DNA from: Glandiceps talaboti
Lineage: Eukaryota; Hemichordata; Enteropneusta; Spengelidae
NCBI RefSeq assembly: GCF_964340395.1
Contig: NC_135564.1
Coordinates: forward strand, 11,236,391 to 11,300,390
Reading direction: 5' to 3'
Length of the DNA stretch: 64,000 nt
The position numbers and the translations under genes are program-made. The notes under the pieces are model-generated. The model searched no databases. It saw only the letters and a program-made list of their open reading frames with translations, and had not been told where the DNA came from. Positions 13,680-25,464 of this stretch are shown here, in pieces. Positions within the stretch are counted from its first letter, which is position 1. Every line of letters starts with the position of its first letter.

Positions 13680-14897
13680 GAAAACTTTCCCCGGATCTGT
13701 TCTTCGCATAGACGTTGACCACGAGGAAGGTGGTAAACCATATGCAATACGTGAACAAATCCACCGGACTTCCTGAAATATTTGCATATGGCTTTCGTAG
13801 TTTGTGGAGAAGTTCCATCGATAGGGGTGATAGACATACTTCGTATGGCAAGGGGAGAATTTTCTCCGGCGATGTAGGTCATCAAAGTTATGAAGAAATT
13901 GACCTAGTTGTCAAGGGTGGTAACTACGGTTGGAAAGGAAAGGAGGGTTACAGTTGTTATGACGTCGATATGTGTAATGAGGACCTCGATGGTGAGTTTC
14001 ATTGATTTTGTTTGATCATGTTTTGAAGAGGCAATGACGTTAACTTTCAATAACATGTCTCCCACTCTCACATTTGGCTGTACTTGTAGTCAGCAGGGTT
14101 TTATCTTTCAATCTTGAAACAGCATTCCCCATGGTAGCTCGTGGGGAGGGTGTGGGAAGGGGGTGTCCCCCACAGTAATCAATTAAAAAAAAAATAAGGA
14201 CATGTAAGAGGCCATGTTTGCCTCATTTTTTCCTACATTTATGCCTCCATTCTTCTCAGGTAATGCCTCTACACATTCACTATGTCTGTGTATATGCATT
14301 GTCAGTATTCCGACTGCCTGCTCACTATATTGCAAAATATGAGAAAAAAAATTGGTGTTTGACGAGGATTTATAGTTATATCAAAGGGGGGCAGTTGCAT
14401 CTTTGTCGACGTTATTAAATGGACATACACAATCAATCGATCAGACAAAGTACTGAGGTCTCCTTGAACTAGCAGTCATTGTTTTGTCAGTTATCTCCGC
14501 TACTTTCTTCATTTTGATCACAGTTTTATTATCTTCTGTCAGCACCACGACATATTATTAATTATTACATTCACTCCTTTTCTACTTGCTTACAGTTTCA
14601 CTTCGAGATATTATTCTTGACTGGCCAAAATCGGGTGACAGCTCATTCAATCTTGTATTTCACCCAGGAGGTTGGCTGATCAAATTTATTTGTTTCGTTG
14701 ACTATACATGAATGTTGACACCTTGCTATTTTTTTTCCATGTGAAGACATTGAGCCACTACATGTATACGACCACTCAGTGGGGAAGGCAGTGATTGGTG
14801 GTTATGTTTACCGTGGTTGTCAGTCTCCTAATTTAGCTGGACAATATTTCTTTGGTGATTACGATAAAGGGTAAGGTTTTACTAAGGATATCTTTTT

Positions 14898-14999
14898 AGC
14901 CCCAAGTAGGTGAAGTCCGAAGGGCTAACGATGCTGTGTCCTATAACCATCTGCCGCCCGTCCGTTTGTGTGTGTGTGTGTGTGTTGTGTGTGTGTACA

Positions 15000-15030
<31 letters not shown>

Positions 15031-15060
15031 GTGTGTGTGTGTGTGTGTAATTAATTTTGG
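14898..15060 (+). repeat. Hairpin + (TG)n repeat element, copy 1
   Basis: In an HHIP intron: short hairpin AGCCCC...GGGCT (14898-14926), a short linker with CTGTGTCC, then (TG)n/(GTGC)n (about 14967-15047) and TAATTAATTTT. It has the same order of parts as the elements at 16312 and 37420. Confidence 0.55.
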
Positions 15061-16311
15061 TTGTAAAGTAATAAAGGAACATAAATGCATTTCGTGTCGT
15101 TGTTTAGCTTCACCCCTCATACAGTATTGGCAACTCAACCTTTTCACCTGTTTTTTTTTTCTTCTCGAAGAAAATTATTCACATTAGTGGAAAACGTCGA
15201 AAATGGTACCTGGGATCACCATAATATTTGTATGGGAGATAACAACATCTGCAATAATGGTCTTACTGGAATATTTCCAAGATATATATTGTCGTTCGGA
15301 GAAGACGAAGCCGGTAGGGAAAGTATACTGCCTTTATATTTCACTTAGTCGTGCATGATGACAGGGGCAATGTTAACGTTCGTTCTCAATTACGCGACCT
15401 GGTGGCGCATGTACAACATAAAAAAGAGACCTGGTTGATTTTATGACGATAACATTTCACACATAAAGGTTACCAAAGCTTACGCAATAACAACAAAATG
15501 GCATATAGCCCCAACTATCACACTCAAGACGTTGATATTATTGTGCACATGTACTTGTGGACCCATTGTGATCTTTGTCAAATCGCTTTTAGATTGGATG
15601 TGTTCAGGATAAAATTCGTTTGCGATCTGTTTGATCGACTGTCCACCTGCACGCGTACGGCACAGGATGTGCGACTGCATTAGCTCGCATCTACCATGAA
15701 GACGTAGTGTAGTTACAGATGAGCGCCGCGGACAGAAGCGCTAAACGGATCCCAAACGGTTTTATACTGATATCACCCAACCAATAGTCTATATTCGGCT
15801 TTGCATGGTAAGCCCGAGCATGGGCACCTGATACCCTATGGCGTCATCAAGTTTGAACGCCGACTCATGTTTTGCCAATTTTACAGGTGAAATATACGTA
15901 CTTGCAACAACACGGGCATATATGAATACAAAGAAAGGGGAAGTATTGAAACTGGTTGATCCATCGAGGTTAGTTACTGTATACAATCTTTGTCCATTGA
16001 ATGTATATCTATTGGATTATTATTGATAATGTCCCCAAGGTACCGGGGTAGGGGGTGGGGGGGGGGGTGGGTGGGTGAGGGGAGAGCTCCTCCGAGACCT
16101 CAAAACCAAAATTATTCTCATACCAAAAATCCAAAACAGAATCCTTTCCCATACCAACTGTATCGCCCAAAATAGATACCATGGATAGCTTTGAAGTGTC
16201 CCATTTACAAGAACAGGAGGCATTGTCTTAATATAGCGCTGTTTTCATCTTATTCCAAAGAGAAAGGAGAAATTTCACATTGAGCTCTAACCTAAATTCG
16301 CAGCATTTTTT

Positions 16312-16380
16312 CCTTCCCTAAGGAAGGATATGTATTAGGGGTGAAAAGTCTGTGTGTGTGTGTGTGTGCGTGTGTTTGTT

Positions 16381-16439
<59 letters not shown>

Positions 16440-16600
16440 CACCATTTCCTAAAAAACGGCTGGATCAATTCGAATGAAATTCGGCAGACGTGTTCCATAG
16501 GGTAATCAAGAACTGATGAGGTTTTGGTAGACATCATGAATATTAATGAGCAATTAATGTAATTAATGGTTTTCAGTAATTAGGCTATATCTCAGGAATG
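16312..16600 (+). repeat. Hairpin + (TG)n repeat element, copy 2
   Basis: Hairpin CCTTCC-CTAA-GGAAGG (16312-16327), linker, (TG)n to 16437, then a conserved body with AACGGCTGGATCAATTCGAA, TAGGGTAAT and GGTTTTG. The body matches the reverse complement of 37420-37555. It is in the HHIP intron before the 26-base microexon. Confidence 0.6.
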
Positions 16601-16808
16601 CATGCTTCGAATTCATTATAACTTGGTACATACATTTACAATACCAAAGCGCATCTGTCCTGATAATATTATCGATTTAGCTTTTAGTTTCAATAAGTTA
16701 TTGGCATATTTTCGGTAATTAGATGCCATGGCCATCGGAGGGTCTATGTTGCTTATGTCCTTGAATTATTGCATATATATATATATAATCCAACACTTTT
16801 GTTTTCAG

Positions 16809-16834
16809 ACGAGGAATACCAGAAGATTGTCAGG
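16809..16834 (+). CDS. 26-base microexon of the HHIP-like gene
   Basis: Joins VDPS-R (end of exon 15887-15968, phase 2) to RGIPEDCQ and exits in phase 1. The family has a basic-Pro-Cys stretch (RRAPPxKC-like) right after DPSR, so the spliced reading DPSRRGIPEDC is the expected one. Acceptor TTTTCAG, donor GTTAGT. Confidence 0.7.
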
Positions 16835-17422
16835 GTTAGTATTCAAGATTAATTTGCATAACTGATGCAGCAGCACTGTAATGTGATACCAATTTCTAAA
16901 ACACCGACTCAAAGGGTGGGGGGGGGGGGTGCAAAGGTCATATGATATTTTTTTCAGATACCATTCGCACTCAATTTCATTACAAATATCCTTCTTTTGG
17001 ATTGTAAACATTGGAATGTAATTCATCCTGTACCGTTTTTTTGCGATTGAATTTATATATATCTCTGACATACAATGACCGATTTTAATCCTATTTAGCA
17101 CAATGGTGATGTACTGTATAGGCCACATGCATGTCACTTCCTTTCTCGATACTATAAAATATGACTGAATGACAGCCATATGGACTTCTCTGAAGAGTTT
17201 ACCCCTATATTACATATTACATATTACGTTTTGTAATAGATGTTGGCTTTCTTTTATGAACCTGAACTTGGAGATTGGGGATCAAATATCAAAATCAAGT
17301 TATTTCTTACATATTGAAGACACTGTGGTATAAGTGTGGACAATATCTAATAAGATAATTTAGTACTATTAAATACACGTTGGACATCTCTGTCATAACG
17401 GCAAGCGTACTAACAATGCCAG

Positions 17423-17464
17423 AAGTCAGTTATAACACGAGAGCAGTGAAGGCGACGTCTTTAT
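17423..17464 (+). CDS. Possible 42-base exon of the HHIP-like gene
   Basis: A phase 1-1 segment coding VSYNTRAVKATSL with donor GTAAGT at 17465. A textbook branch site TACTAAC at 17409 lies just before its acceptor. No family similarity supports it; it could be unused or alternative. Confidence 0.3.
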
Positions 17465-17777
17465 GTAAGTAACTTTAATACACACGGGTGAAAACACTCA
17501 TGAATATTAACTTGCGTCTCACAATGAATCAACCAAGATAATAACGTTCTACTGTTTCAGTGTCTACTTGTGCCAGCAACCCATGTTTAAATAATGCAAC
17601 ATGTGTTGATGTACTTGGAGGATATGAATGCACATGCGCTATGGGGTTCAATGGAACGAATTCTTGGGTTGCAATCACGTGATAAAAATTGCGCCACCAG
17701 CGGTGAAAACGATGACGACGCCATTTTGGCAGACAACCTCATTCATTATCAGTGCCCGCGAACTCCGTTATTTGAAT

Positions 17778-20700
17778 ATGAATAGCGACGGGTTTTCAGA
17801 CTACTTTCCGTTACTCGATAAAGCTTCGAAGTCCAGATACGTGGAGAAAACACAACTATGTGGTGGTATTGATCCATATTCTCTGAAAAAATCTGAATTC
17901 ACGACGGATGCAAAGTTTTTTCCAGTCATAGAGTATCCAGACATCGTAAACTATCTGGTGTTGCAGACGTCATTTTATAGTAGAGACCAAATGAAGAATT
18001 GGAAATCTATGGATGCGTATAATTTTTTTGTTTCCGGATGGGTTCAAGATCTATCTGTGAAGGTCCTGGCAATAGGAAAAGTTTTGATTCTGGGCAGGGT
18101 AAGTTTGATTTTTACCGATATGACTTTCGAATGAAGACATTCAACTGTCATGCATATCGTCAGTCTAAACGTCGATTCCACAAGTTTATAGTGTAGTTTA
18201 CTATGTTTGTTCAAAGATCAACAGTACCGAATTATATGATAAAGTAATTGCGTAAAAGTAAAATACTAGCAATGTAAGGTTAAAAATTTATTTTGTATTT
18301 TTCAGGTTAATCACTCCCAAAGGTCGAGGGAGACACCTCTAAAAACATGGATACTAGCTGAACAGAATGGCACTGTCATAACTGCACACTGTAATTGTAT
18401 GGCTGGGTAAGTTGTCCTTTTCTTCAGGTTGTGCAACTGGGGTGTTTGTGAACAACTTTTTTTTGTAGACATCTGACTTATTCACAAATACAACACTGTT
18501 GGACCAAATGTATCTCTTAGCCTGTCTCAAGATTTAATTGTTTTTGCTGATATGTTGAATATATATATAGAACAAACTGAAATATATGGAGTCAATATTT
18601 ATATTTTACAAAGTTATGATATTTTTTAGTATAGAATGTAGATGAAAAATAACCTATTCAATAATCGTAACTGGGATTGATTAACTGAAATGACATTGTT
18701 TTTGTGATTTTAGATACATTTATTCTCTAAATAATGTTTAGTAACGTGTCTATATCTGTGCTTTGAGTGCTATTATTAAACAATGAGAAATGTGAAATCC
18801 ATAGACAAGTGATGCCAATTGTGTTGATGGCGGCGATGGTGATGATGATACTGATAATTATAATTCTGCATACTCTTTGTTTAGATTATTTGTCAACCCA
18901 CCCCATCCCAACTTCATGAGACTAACACCAATCTACACATAGACCAAACATTTTAATTCTTTTAACATTAAATTTTATGTATCAGAGAATTATAAAGTTA
19001 TGACTGACCACTACTTTACATTAATAATATTTTTTCTTTGAAATTGTAGGTTATGTGAATCTTGTTCACATGTTGGGGCTGTTTTGTATGCCATTGAAGC
19101 TGGAGTCAAACTTCAAAACTCTATTACCTGTACAGAGGAAAAAGCTAAGTGGATGCCTTGCTATCAAAGAAAGGTAAATTGATGCAAAAGGTGCAGCTGT
19201 CCACTTTCCATGGAATACTTTTTTCCTAATACCACTGCTTAGTTACAAATATTTTTTTTTTGCTAAATCATGCATGCTAAGTATTATTACACATATACCC
19301 CACAATTACTCGCACTGGTGGTGTGCACACATACTAGTGGTATTTGCAATGCAGTGCAATACTGAAAACGTTATAAAATGACTATACAAATGATATGAAA
19401 ATGAAGGCATGATCTTTCTTCTACATGAAAGTTATGTGATCACACAGTATCACACATTTTTATGGAAATTTGCTATCTTTGATAAACGTACGTAAATTTA
19501 ATATGTAATAATAACAGAACCCCATACTGCATGAGTGCCAGTATTGTTACAGAGGTTTTACACTCAAACTTGCGATGTTTTCTGCTGCACTTTCATTTGT
19601 TATGTTTGTGAAGTATGGGTATAGAGAACACTGCAAGCATGAGTGCAAATATCCTCTAATATGCCACACTTGCACTCATGCATAATTGGGTTCTGTAATA
19701 TTATTTGAAGCTCATAATTTTTTCTCTTCACAGGTCACTTATGAAGAATGCCGAAACATAGACTTTACATCAGCCAAACGAAAGAAAAAAATGCTAGACA
19801 CTGTATTGGAAGGTGGTGAAGTTGTCGATAAATCTGTAAAGGAGAAAGAAAAAGTAACTGCTGTAAATCTACATGACAGTACTGCAAATTGTTTTTTTCA
19901 AAAAATTTCACAGGCTAAAACCAAACCACAATGCCTTGCTTTCGTGCCAAATTATCACAAAGCCTATGTTCCGTCATGCACAAAGAACTGTCTGCCAAAG
20001 CCACTGACAAGTTATTTTGATGTCAAGTATGTCGACTTGAAATATTCAGAATTACTTAACGAATGTAAAACGTTCTCATTTGAGCTGGAAGAGAGAGACT
20101 GTAAATCTATAGAACTAGAAACTAGGAAACAAGCTAAGTCACATCTGTGGTTCCAACATAGAGCTGGACGAGTGACAGCTTCCAATATGAAGTCAGCTGC
20201 TCACTCTGACCCTACCAACCCATCACAAAGTTTAATTAAGAGAATATGTTACCCTGAAGAACACCAATTCAGCAGTAAGGCCACAGAGTAAGTATTTCAC
20301 ATTTTACATCATTGATTGGGGTAGGGGAACCCTACACACCATCGCTATAATATCTTGAGTAATGACAAATCCGTTTTTACTACTTTATTAGTGAAAATAC
20401 AATATTGAAAATAGTTTGGGTTATAATGATAATAATTAACTCACATGTCAACATCCACAGTCACATGATATTATGTCACATGCATGATACTATTTGACAT
20501 GTAGAGCATAGGCAATGTCTGCCACTTACATGAGTATAGTATTATCATAGTTATTTGCGAGCTAAAACTGGCTCCATGGTGGAGTAAACTTTTGTGTTTG
20601 AATTTCAACTAAATAAATTGTTAAAATGTATTCACAGGTAGAACAAATTAATGCAATTTCACATTCTTTCTAACTGATTATCAATGTATGACCTTTCAGA

Positions 20701-21516
20701 TGGGGAATATTGCATGAAGATGTGGCTCGGAGAGAGTATGAAAAAGCACAACAGAAAGTACATGATAACTTCATTGTATCAGTGAGTGGACTTCAACTGA
20801 ATGTTAAATGGCCACACCTAGGTGCAACACCTGATGGAATTCCTGGATGTGACTGCTGTGGTATTGGAACTTGTGAAATGAAGGTAAATTAAGTCCATTG
20901 TGGCAAATCACGTACATCACCCTTGGTTGTGTATGTACCCTCTCCCCCATGGTAATAATATACCAGTATTTGGGACAATAACAATCAAACAGATCATTTG
21001 AAACACGTGTTTTTCAATAAAAAATGAAAGAAGAGAACTTCTGTATGAATGATGAAAGTTGTAGCGGTCACACCACTACAATAGATGCAATGTAAACATA
21101 TAGTGAAAAATTAAAATAATAATTTTTTAGAGGAACCTGCACATAAATAAAACCTGTAAACAACTTAGTTTTGTAACAAGCTATTTTTTTTCTTTAACTT
21201 TTTTGTTTTACAGTGCCCACTATGTGAAGTTTTAGAAACCATTATTGGTCCAAATAAGTGTTTGGTGAGAGACAAGGACGGCAACATTAGACTCAACCGT
21301 CGTCACAACTACTACTACCAAGTGCAGACACAGATCCATATCATGGAAGTTGACTACTGTGACTTCGTTGTGTGGACAACAACTGAAATGCACATCGAGA
21401 GAGTATATCCAGACAAGCAATTCTGGGAGGAAACAGTGGAAAAGGTGACCACCTTTTTCAAATGTGGTATCCTTCCAGAATTGCTTGCCCACTGGCATTC
21501 CAGACCAAGTGCATGA
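17778..21516 (+). CDS. SWIM zinc finger + YqaJ-like exonuclease protein of the ISL2EU element
   Basis: Six exons: 17778-18098, 18306-18406, 19050-19173, 19734-20287, 20700-20883, 21214-21516. Their frames and phases join exactly to 528 aa ending at TGA. A SWIM motif is formed across a splice, HCNCMAGLCESCSH (about residues 135-148, CxC..CxH). The C-terminal half is a YqaJ/lambda-exonuclease-like nuclease: [13 protein letters not shown] (about 317), [14 protein letters not shown] (about 367), [10 protein letters not shown] and CEMKCP (Glu-x-Lys core), and a Tyr/Gln-rich YYYQVQTQ. Likely role: DNA processing during transposition, with SWIM for DNA or protein contact; this role is inference. An in-frame upstream ATG at 17712 inside the terminal repeat is an alternative start. 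Confidence 0.85.
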
Positions 21517-21569
21517 AAGTACATAGCCCAGCTATGCCTGTAGGTCACTTGTACGTAGTCCAGCTGTAT

Positions 21570-22240
21570 TTCCATGATAGATCATAGCCAGCTATACTTC
21601 CATGATAGTTCATAGCCAGCTATACTTCCATGATAGTTCATAGCCAGCTATACTTCATTGATAGTTCATAGCCAGCTATACTTCCATGATAGTACATAGT
21701 TTTGTACTTTGTATTTCCATGTATTTCCATGTTTTGTACATTGTATTTCCATGATAGTTCATAGCCAGCTATATTTCCATGATAGTTCATAGCCAGCTAT
21801 ACTTCCATGATAGTACATAGTCCAGCTATACTTCCATGATAGTACATAGTCCAGCTATATTTCCATGATAGTTCATAGCCAGCTATACTTCCATGATAGT
21901 TCATAGCCAGCTATACTTCCATGATAGTACATAGTCCAGCTATACTTCCATGATAGTACATAGTCCAGCTATACTTCCATGATAGTTCATAGCCAGCTAT
22001 ACTTCCATGATAGTTCATAGCCAGCTATACTTCCATGATAGTTTATAGCCAGCTATATTTCCATGATAGTACATAGTTTTGTACTTTGTATTTCCATGTA
22101 TTTCCATGTTTTGTACTTTGTATTTCCATGATAGTTCATAGCCAGCTATATTTCCATGATAGTTCATAGCCAGCTATACTTCCATGATAGTACATAGCCA
22201 GCTATACTTCCATGATAGTACACAGCCAGATATATGTCCA
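21570..22240 (+). repeat. Minisatellite in the ISL2EU element, 28-29 base unit
   Basis: About twenty tandem copies of a unit like CATGATAGTTCATAGCCAGC followed by TATACTTC, with the variants AGTACATAGTCCAGC and AGTTCATAGCCAGC alternating. A larger block with TTTGTACTTTGTATTTCCATG occurs twice (about 21705 and 22075), giving a higher-order repeat. It begins right after the stop codon of the nuclease gene, in its 3' UTR, between the two convergent genes. Confidence 0.93.
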
Positions 22241-22551
22241 TCATAGTACATAACCCAGACTATATTATGATTTCACATAGTCCATTCTTTCATTTGTATA
22301 GACTACATTTTTTCTTTTGATATTAGCAGTGGGTAATATGCAGCTATTGTAAAAAGTCTGTTTCATCATTGTAACCACAAACAGAGAAGAAACTTTAATT
22401 TGGAAGCAATGATTGTATGCTATCATTAGTTTGTTTGTCTTAAAACATGGCACTTAGTGATTAATCTCAGTTTGATGCCTCATCTAATGAAAACTACATG
22501 CTCATAGTGTAAATAGTTGTGATTTTATAAATATCAAGACACGTCCATTGT

Positions 22552-22945
22552 CTAACACTTGTACAGACATCAGACCATTGACAAGTTTAACGTGGCACAA
22601 ACTGGGAAAACAAAAAAAATGAATTAGATTTATAACACTTGATACAGCATGTTTGAATAGCAGAGACTTGTGTTACATTTCATGGTTTGATAGGAACATT
22701 AGTATGGCCGCTTTACGTACATAATAGTAATTAGGTTCACAAACAAATTTGAAGTTCCCCTTTTACCATTCATGTACATGCAAAGAGGCCATACAACTGT
22801 TTCTATCAAACCATGAAATGTAACACAAGTCTCGGCTATTCCAGCATGCTGTATAAATTGTTATAAATCCAATTCATTTTTTTGTTTTCCCAGTTTGTGC
22901 CACGTTAGACTTGTCAATGTTCTGATGTCTGTGCTTGTAAGAATA
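22552..22945. repeat. Imperfect long inverted repeat (hairpin) inside ISL2EU element
   Basis: About 165 bases (22552-22715) recur in reverse complement at 22779-22945, for example ACATTTCATGGTTTGATAGG versus its complement near 22800, and GTGGCACAAACTGGGAAAAC versus its complement near 22890. The loop is about 65 bases. It lies between the two genes; it could be a nested MITE or a transcript-end hairpin. Confidence 0.85.
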
Positions 22946-23066
22946 CTGTATTCTACTCCATACCATACCAAGAAGATTTTTATTTACTGTCAGTCTTAGC
23001 CAACTGAAACCATTTTAACTTCTGTTGTAAATATGTGGAAGAAAGAAAGATTTATATTTGTATGAT

Positions 23067-23072
23067 AATAAA
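23067..23072 (+). terminator. Possible polyadenylation signal for the SWIM-YqaJ gene
   Basis: AATAAA on the plus strand just before the 3' end of the opposing transposase gene. It is 1.55 kb from the nuclease stop, so assignment is tentative. Confidence 0.3.
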
Positions 23073-23122
23073 GAATATGACATAACAGACCATACATTGT
23101 ATTGTTTTCTTAGTGTTCTTTT

Positions 23123-25337
23123 TTATTCCATTGGAACAATTGAGTCACACAAGTTGGTCAAAGCGCAACAAATTTTTACTATTTTATCAATTGGTGTTTC
23201 AACATCTCCTGACTTCTTAATCAAATATTCAATAGGCAATGTACTTTGTAAAACTTGATATTTTCTGCGAACATGTCCAATCACCCTCTCAACATGTATT
23301 CGAACGTGTGCAATTTTTCTAGTTGTTTCCACTTCAAGAGCCGGTAACTGTGATTTTCCTTTAGTAAATGCTGGAATTTTCAGAGTGGCACAGTAGTAAC
23401 CTACACTGTCGGCAATGTCAAAACCACGGTCTGCTAGAACAATATCACCATTGACAAGATTTTGAAGTAAATCACAGTGCTCGGTAAGATATTTGTCACT
23501 AACTCGCCCTCCCCATCCCTTTGAAATGAATGACACACCACCTTGAGGAGCAATTCCAATCAAAAACTTAACAGTGTTGTGATGCTTGTAACTTGACCAG
23601 GTTTGCGCACGGGCTTTAAGATTAGAGGGCCTATCAATAAAAATTTCAAAACAATCAATAATAACAGAAACTCTATTCCCAAAAGACTTACAGAACTCAG
23701 CTGGCATCGTTTCCCTTAGCACTTCTCTATCTGGCCAGATAATGAGAAAATTAAGTCTAACTGACATTACATCTATCCATTTCGTAAAAATTCTGGAGGC
23801 TGTAGATTGGGATATGTGAAACCTGTAAGCTAAATCTTGAAGTTGTAAGTTAAGTCTAAGTCTCATTAGAACTAAAATAAATTCCTGAAATTTTGAAAGA
23901 ATATTTCTATGTGTGGATTTTATAAATGTTGAACATAACTCAAAAACTGCAAGTAAAATTGTGAAGTTTGGCAAGCCTGTATAAAAACGTGTCTTCTCGT
24001 CACTGGTTTCAAAAGAAAGTTGGTTGAATTCAACATCAAGGACCTTTTGTCTTAGTTCATATAGTTCTACATTACTCTTCTTTGCATCTTCTTTGAGTGT
24101 TGTAGCATCTATTTCCATTTGCAACATGTCATTCATCGTTATGTCTGTCTGACACTCAACATGTCTCACTCTCTGATTAGACTTAGGAAGGGGTAAAGGA
24201 GAATCTGTAATGTCGTTATTTGGCTTGGATGAGACATTTGTTTTCTTTGAGAGTGACTGAAGTAAACAGGCTGATTCTGATAGTTTTCTTTTTCTATAAT
24301 CACGTTGTTGGTGCCTTTGGTACCTTTTTGCTGCTGAATCTGGTGTCACATTTTCAGCATGTCCTAATTTCAGTGTTGGTGCCCAGTCTAGACTATTTTC
24401 ATCATACAGTTTACTTGGCCCACCTGAAAGAAAACCAATGACAAAACAAAATTTTACACTTGGTTGTAATGCTTGTTTACTTTTCAATGTTACTAAACAT
24501 TTGGCATTCAGAATCAAGTTTTTATTTCATAAATATTTAACTTTATTAATCTTGTAATTGTACTAAAATTCAAAGAAAAGTACAGCATATTAATTTACGG
24601 TGGATATGCATGACGCACGACAGACAAACAGACGACATCGCGTTCAAATTACAGCTTGCACTGACGTTACGCGGTGTGTGTATTTCACTCAACACGGAGA
24701 AGTAAGGAAGGGCCGACTTATGTTTACGTTGAACGTAAACAAAGCTACAGGCTAGGTTGGGCTGTCGCTTCGAAAGCCCGGATCGCAAGTCGTTCTGATC
24801 TTTTTGTCCAATACTATTTTGGTTCATGAAATAGAAGTAAAACAAGGTAATTTTTATCCACCCGCGATATCCACTGTACATGCTGTATGCATACCGCTGT
24901 ATGACACGTCATGTTGGTTACATCATGCATAAACCATGTTCGTACAACGGTACATTTGCCGATGGTGTGATTTCTATATTCTAGTCTACCTGCCGTCACT
25001 GCGTACACGGATTGATTTGAATTTGGATTACTATATTACATGTTATCCTACAGTAATTATCGTCAAAATGAACAAAATTATGTTTACTATATAATAGTTA
25101 TTCTTACTTACCGCTAACGAAGTGATCACTACAGACTCTCAAGTATCCACTCTCAATTCCCGATGTTTTTATGTCCGCACGACGTATATTTGAAAGCCAC
25201 TTTTCCTGACGCTTTTGAGATATTTCTTTCGTCCTCTCACCTTCTTTTGTTCTAATCTTAGGTATCCGAAAAAACCTCTTACCGACATCTCTATCCCCTC
25301 TGTTACCACACTCAATTATACAACAAAAGTCTGGCAT
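23123..25337 (-). CDS. THAP + DDE (Harbinger/ISL2EU-type) transposase
   Basis: Two exons on minus, 25337-25112 and 24423-23123, joined in phase 1 to 508 aa. The ATG at 25337 is chosen because THAP domains begin MPxxC; the frame is open further upstream but only from a TTG. N-terminal THAP finger: CCIIECGNR, then W in EKWLSNI, then CSDHF; the linker ends [19 protein letters not shown], the usual joint in THAP/DDE_Tnp_4 proteins. A helix-turn-helix ([19 protein letters not shown]) precedes the RNase H-fold catalytic core: first Asp in [11 protein letters not shown], second in [11 protein letters not shown], Glu in [13 protein letters not shown]. All three acidic residues are present, so the enzyme looks functional. 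It makes the DNA cuts for transposition. Confidence 0.9.
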
Positions 25338-25464
25338 CCTAGGAATGCGGAAGTCAGGATTACAAAATGTAAACAATTCGAATTTGACAGGCGTTCGCGC
25401 GGTTACGCTGTTGTCTGCCAAAATGGCGGCGTGTATTCATATGTAAATTTGTGACGTCACGTGA

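Larger units (their letters stand above)
17675..25464. mobile_element. ISL2EU-like DNA transposon (autonomous, two genes)
   Basis: The ends are imperfect terminal inverted repeats: both start TCACGTGA and both carry CCATTTTGGCAGACAAC about 45 bases in (17719 on plus; about 25423 on minus). Two convergent genes lie inside: SWIM + YqaJ nuclease on plus, THAP + DDE transposase on minus. ISL2EU elements of the Harbinger-like group are known to pair a THAP/DDE transposase with a YqaJ-type nuclease. Both genes are free of stops and frameshifts as spliced here. The duplicated target cannot be fixed, because the terminal TCACGTGA is palindromic and the flanks (GCAA before, ATACG after) allow only a short AT or A duplication. 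The element splits the EGF exon of the HHIP-like gene. Confidence 0.88.

Noticed and set aside
14595-14669. Possible extra HHIP exon (VSLRDIILDWPKSGD.., phase 1-1)
   Set aside because: Splice sites and frame are acceptable, but the HHIP family goes straight from the NYGW exon to the GGYVYRG exon and this peptide has no counterpart. Likely chance or a rare alternative exon.
21570-22240. CRISPR-like spaced repeat
   Set aside because: Units are head to tail without unique spacers and the context is a eukaryotic transposon; it is a minisatellite.
23058-23258. Small plus frames overlapping the transposase gene
   Set aside because: Antisense shadows of the DDE coding exon.
25338-25421. Upstream extension of the THAP protein by 28 residues
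   Set aside because: Starts at TTG, not ATG, and runs through the terminal repeat; the MPDFCC start at 25337 matches the THAP consensus.
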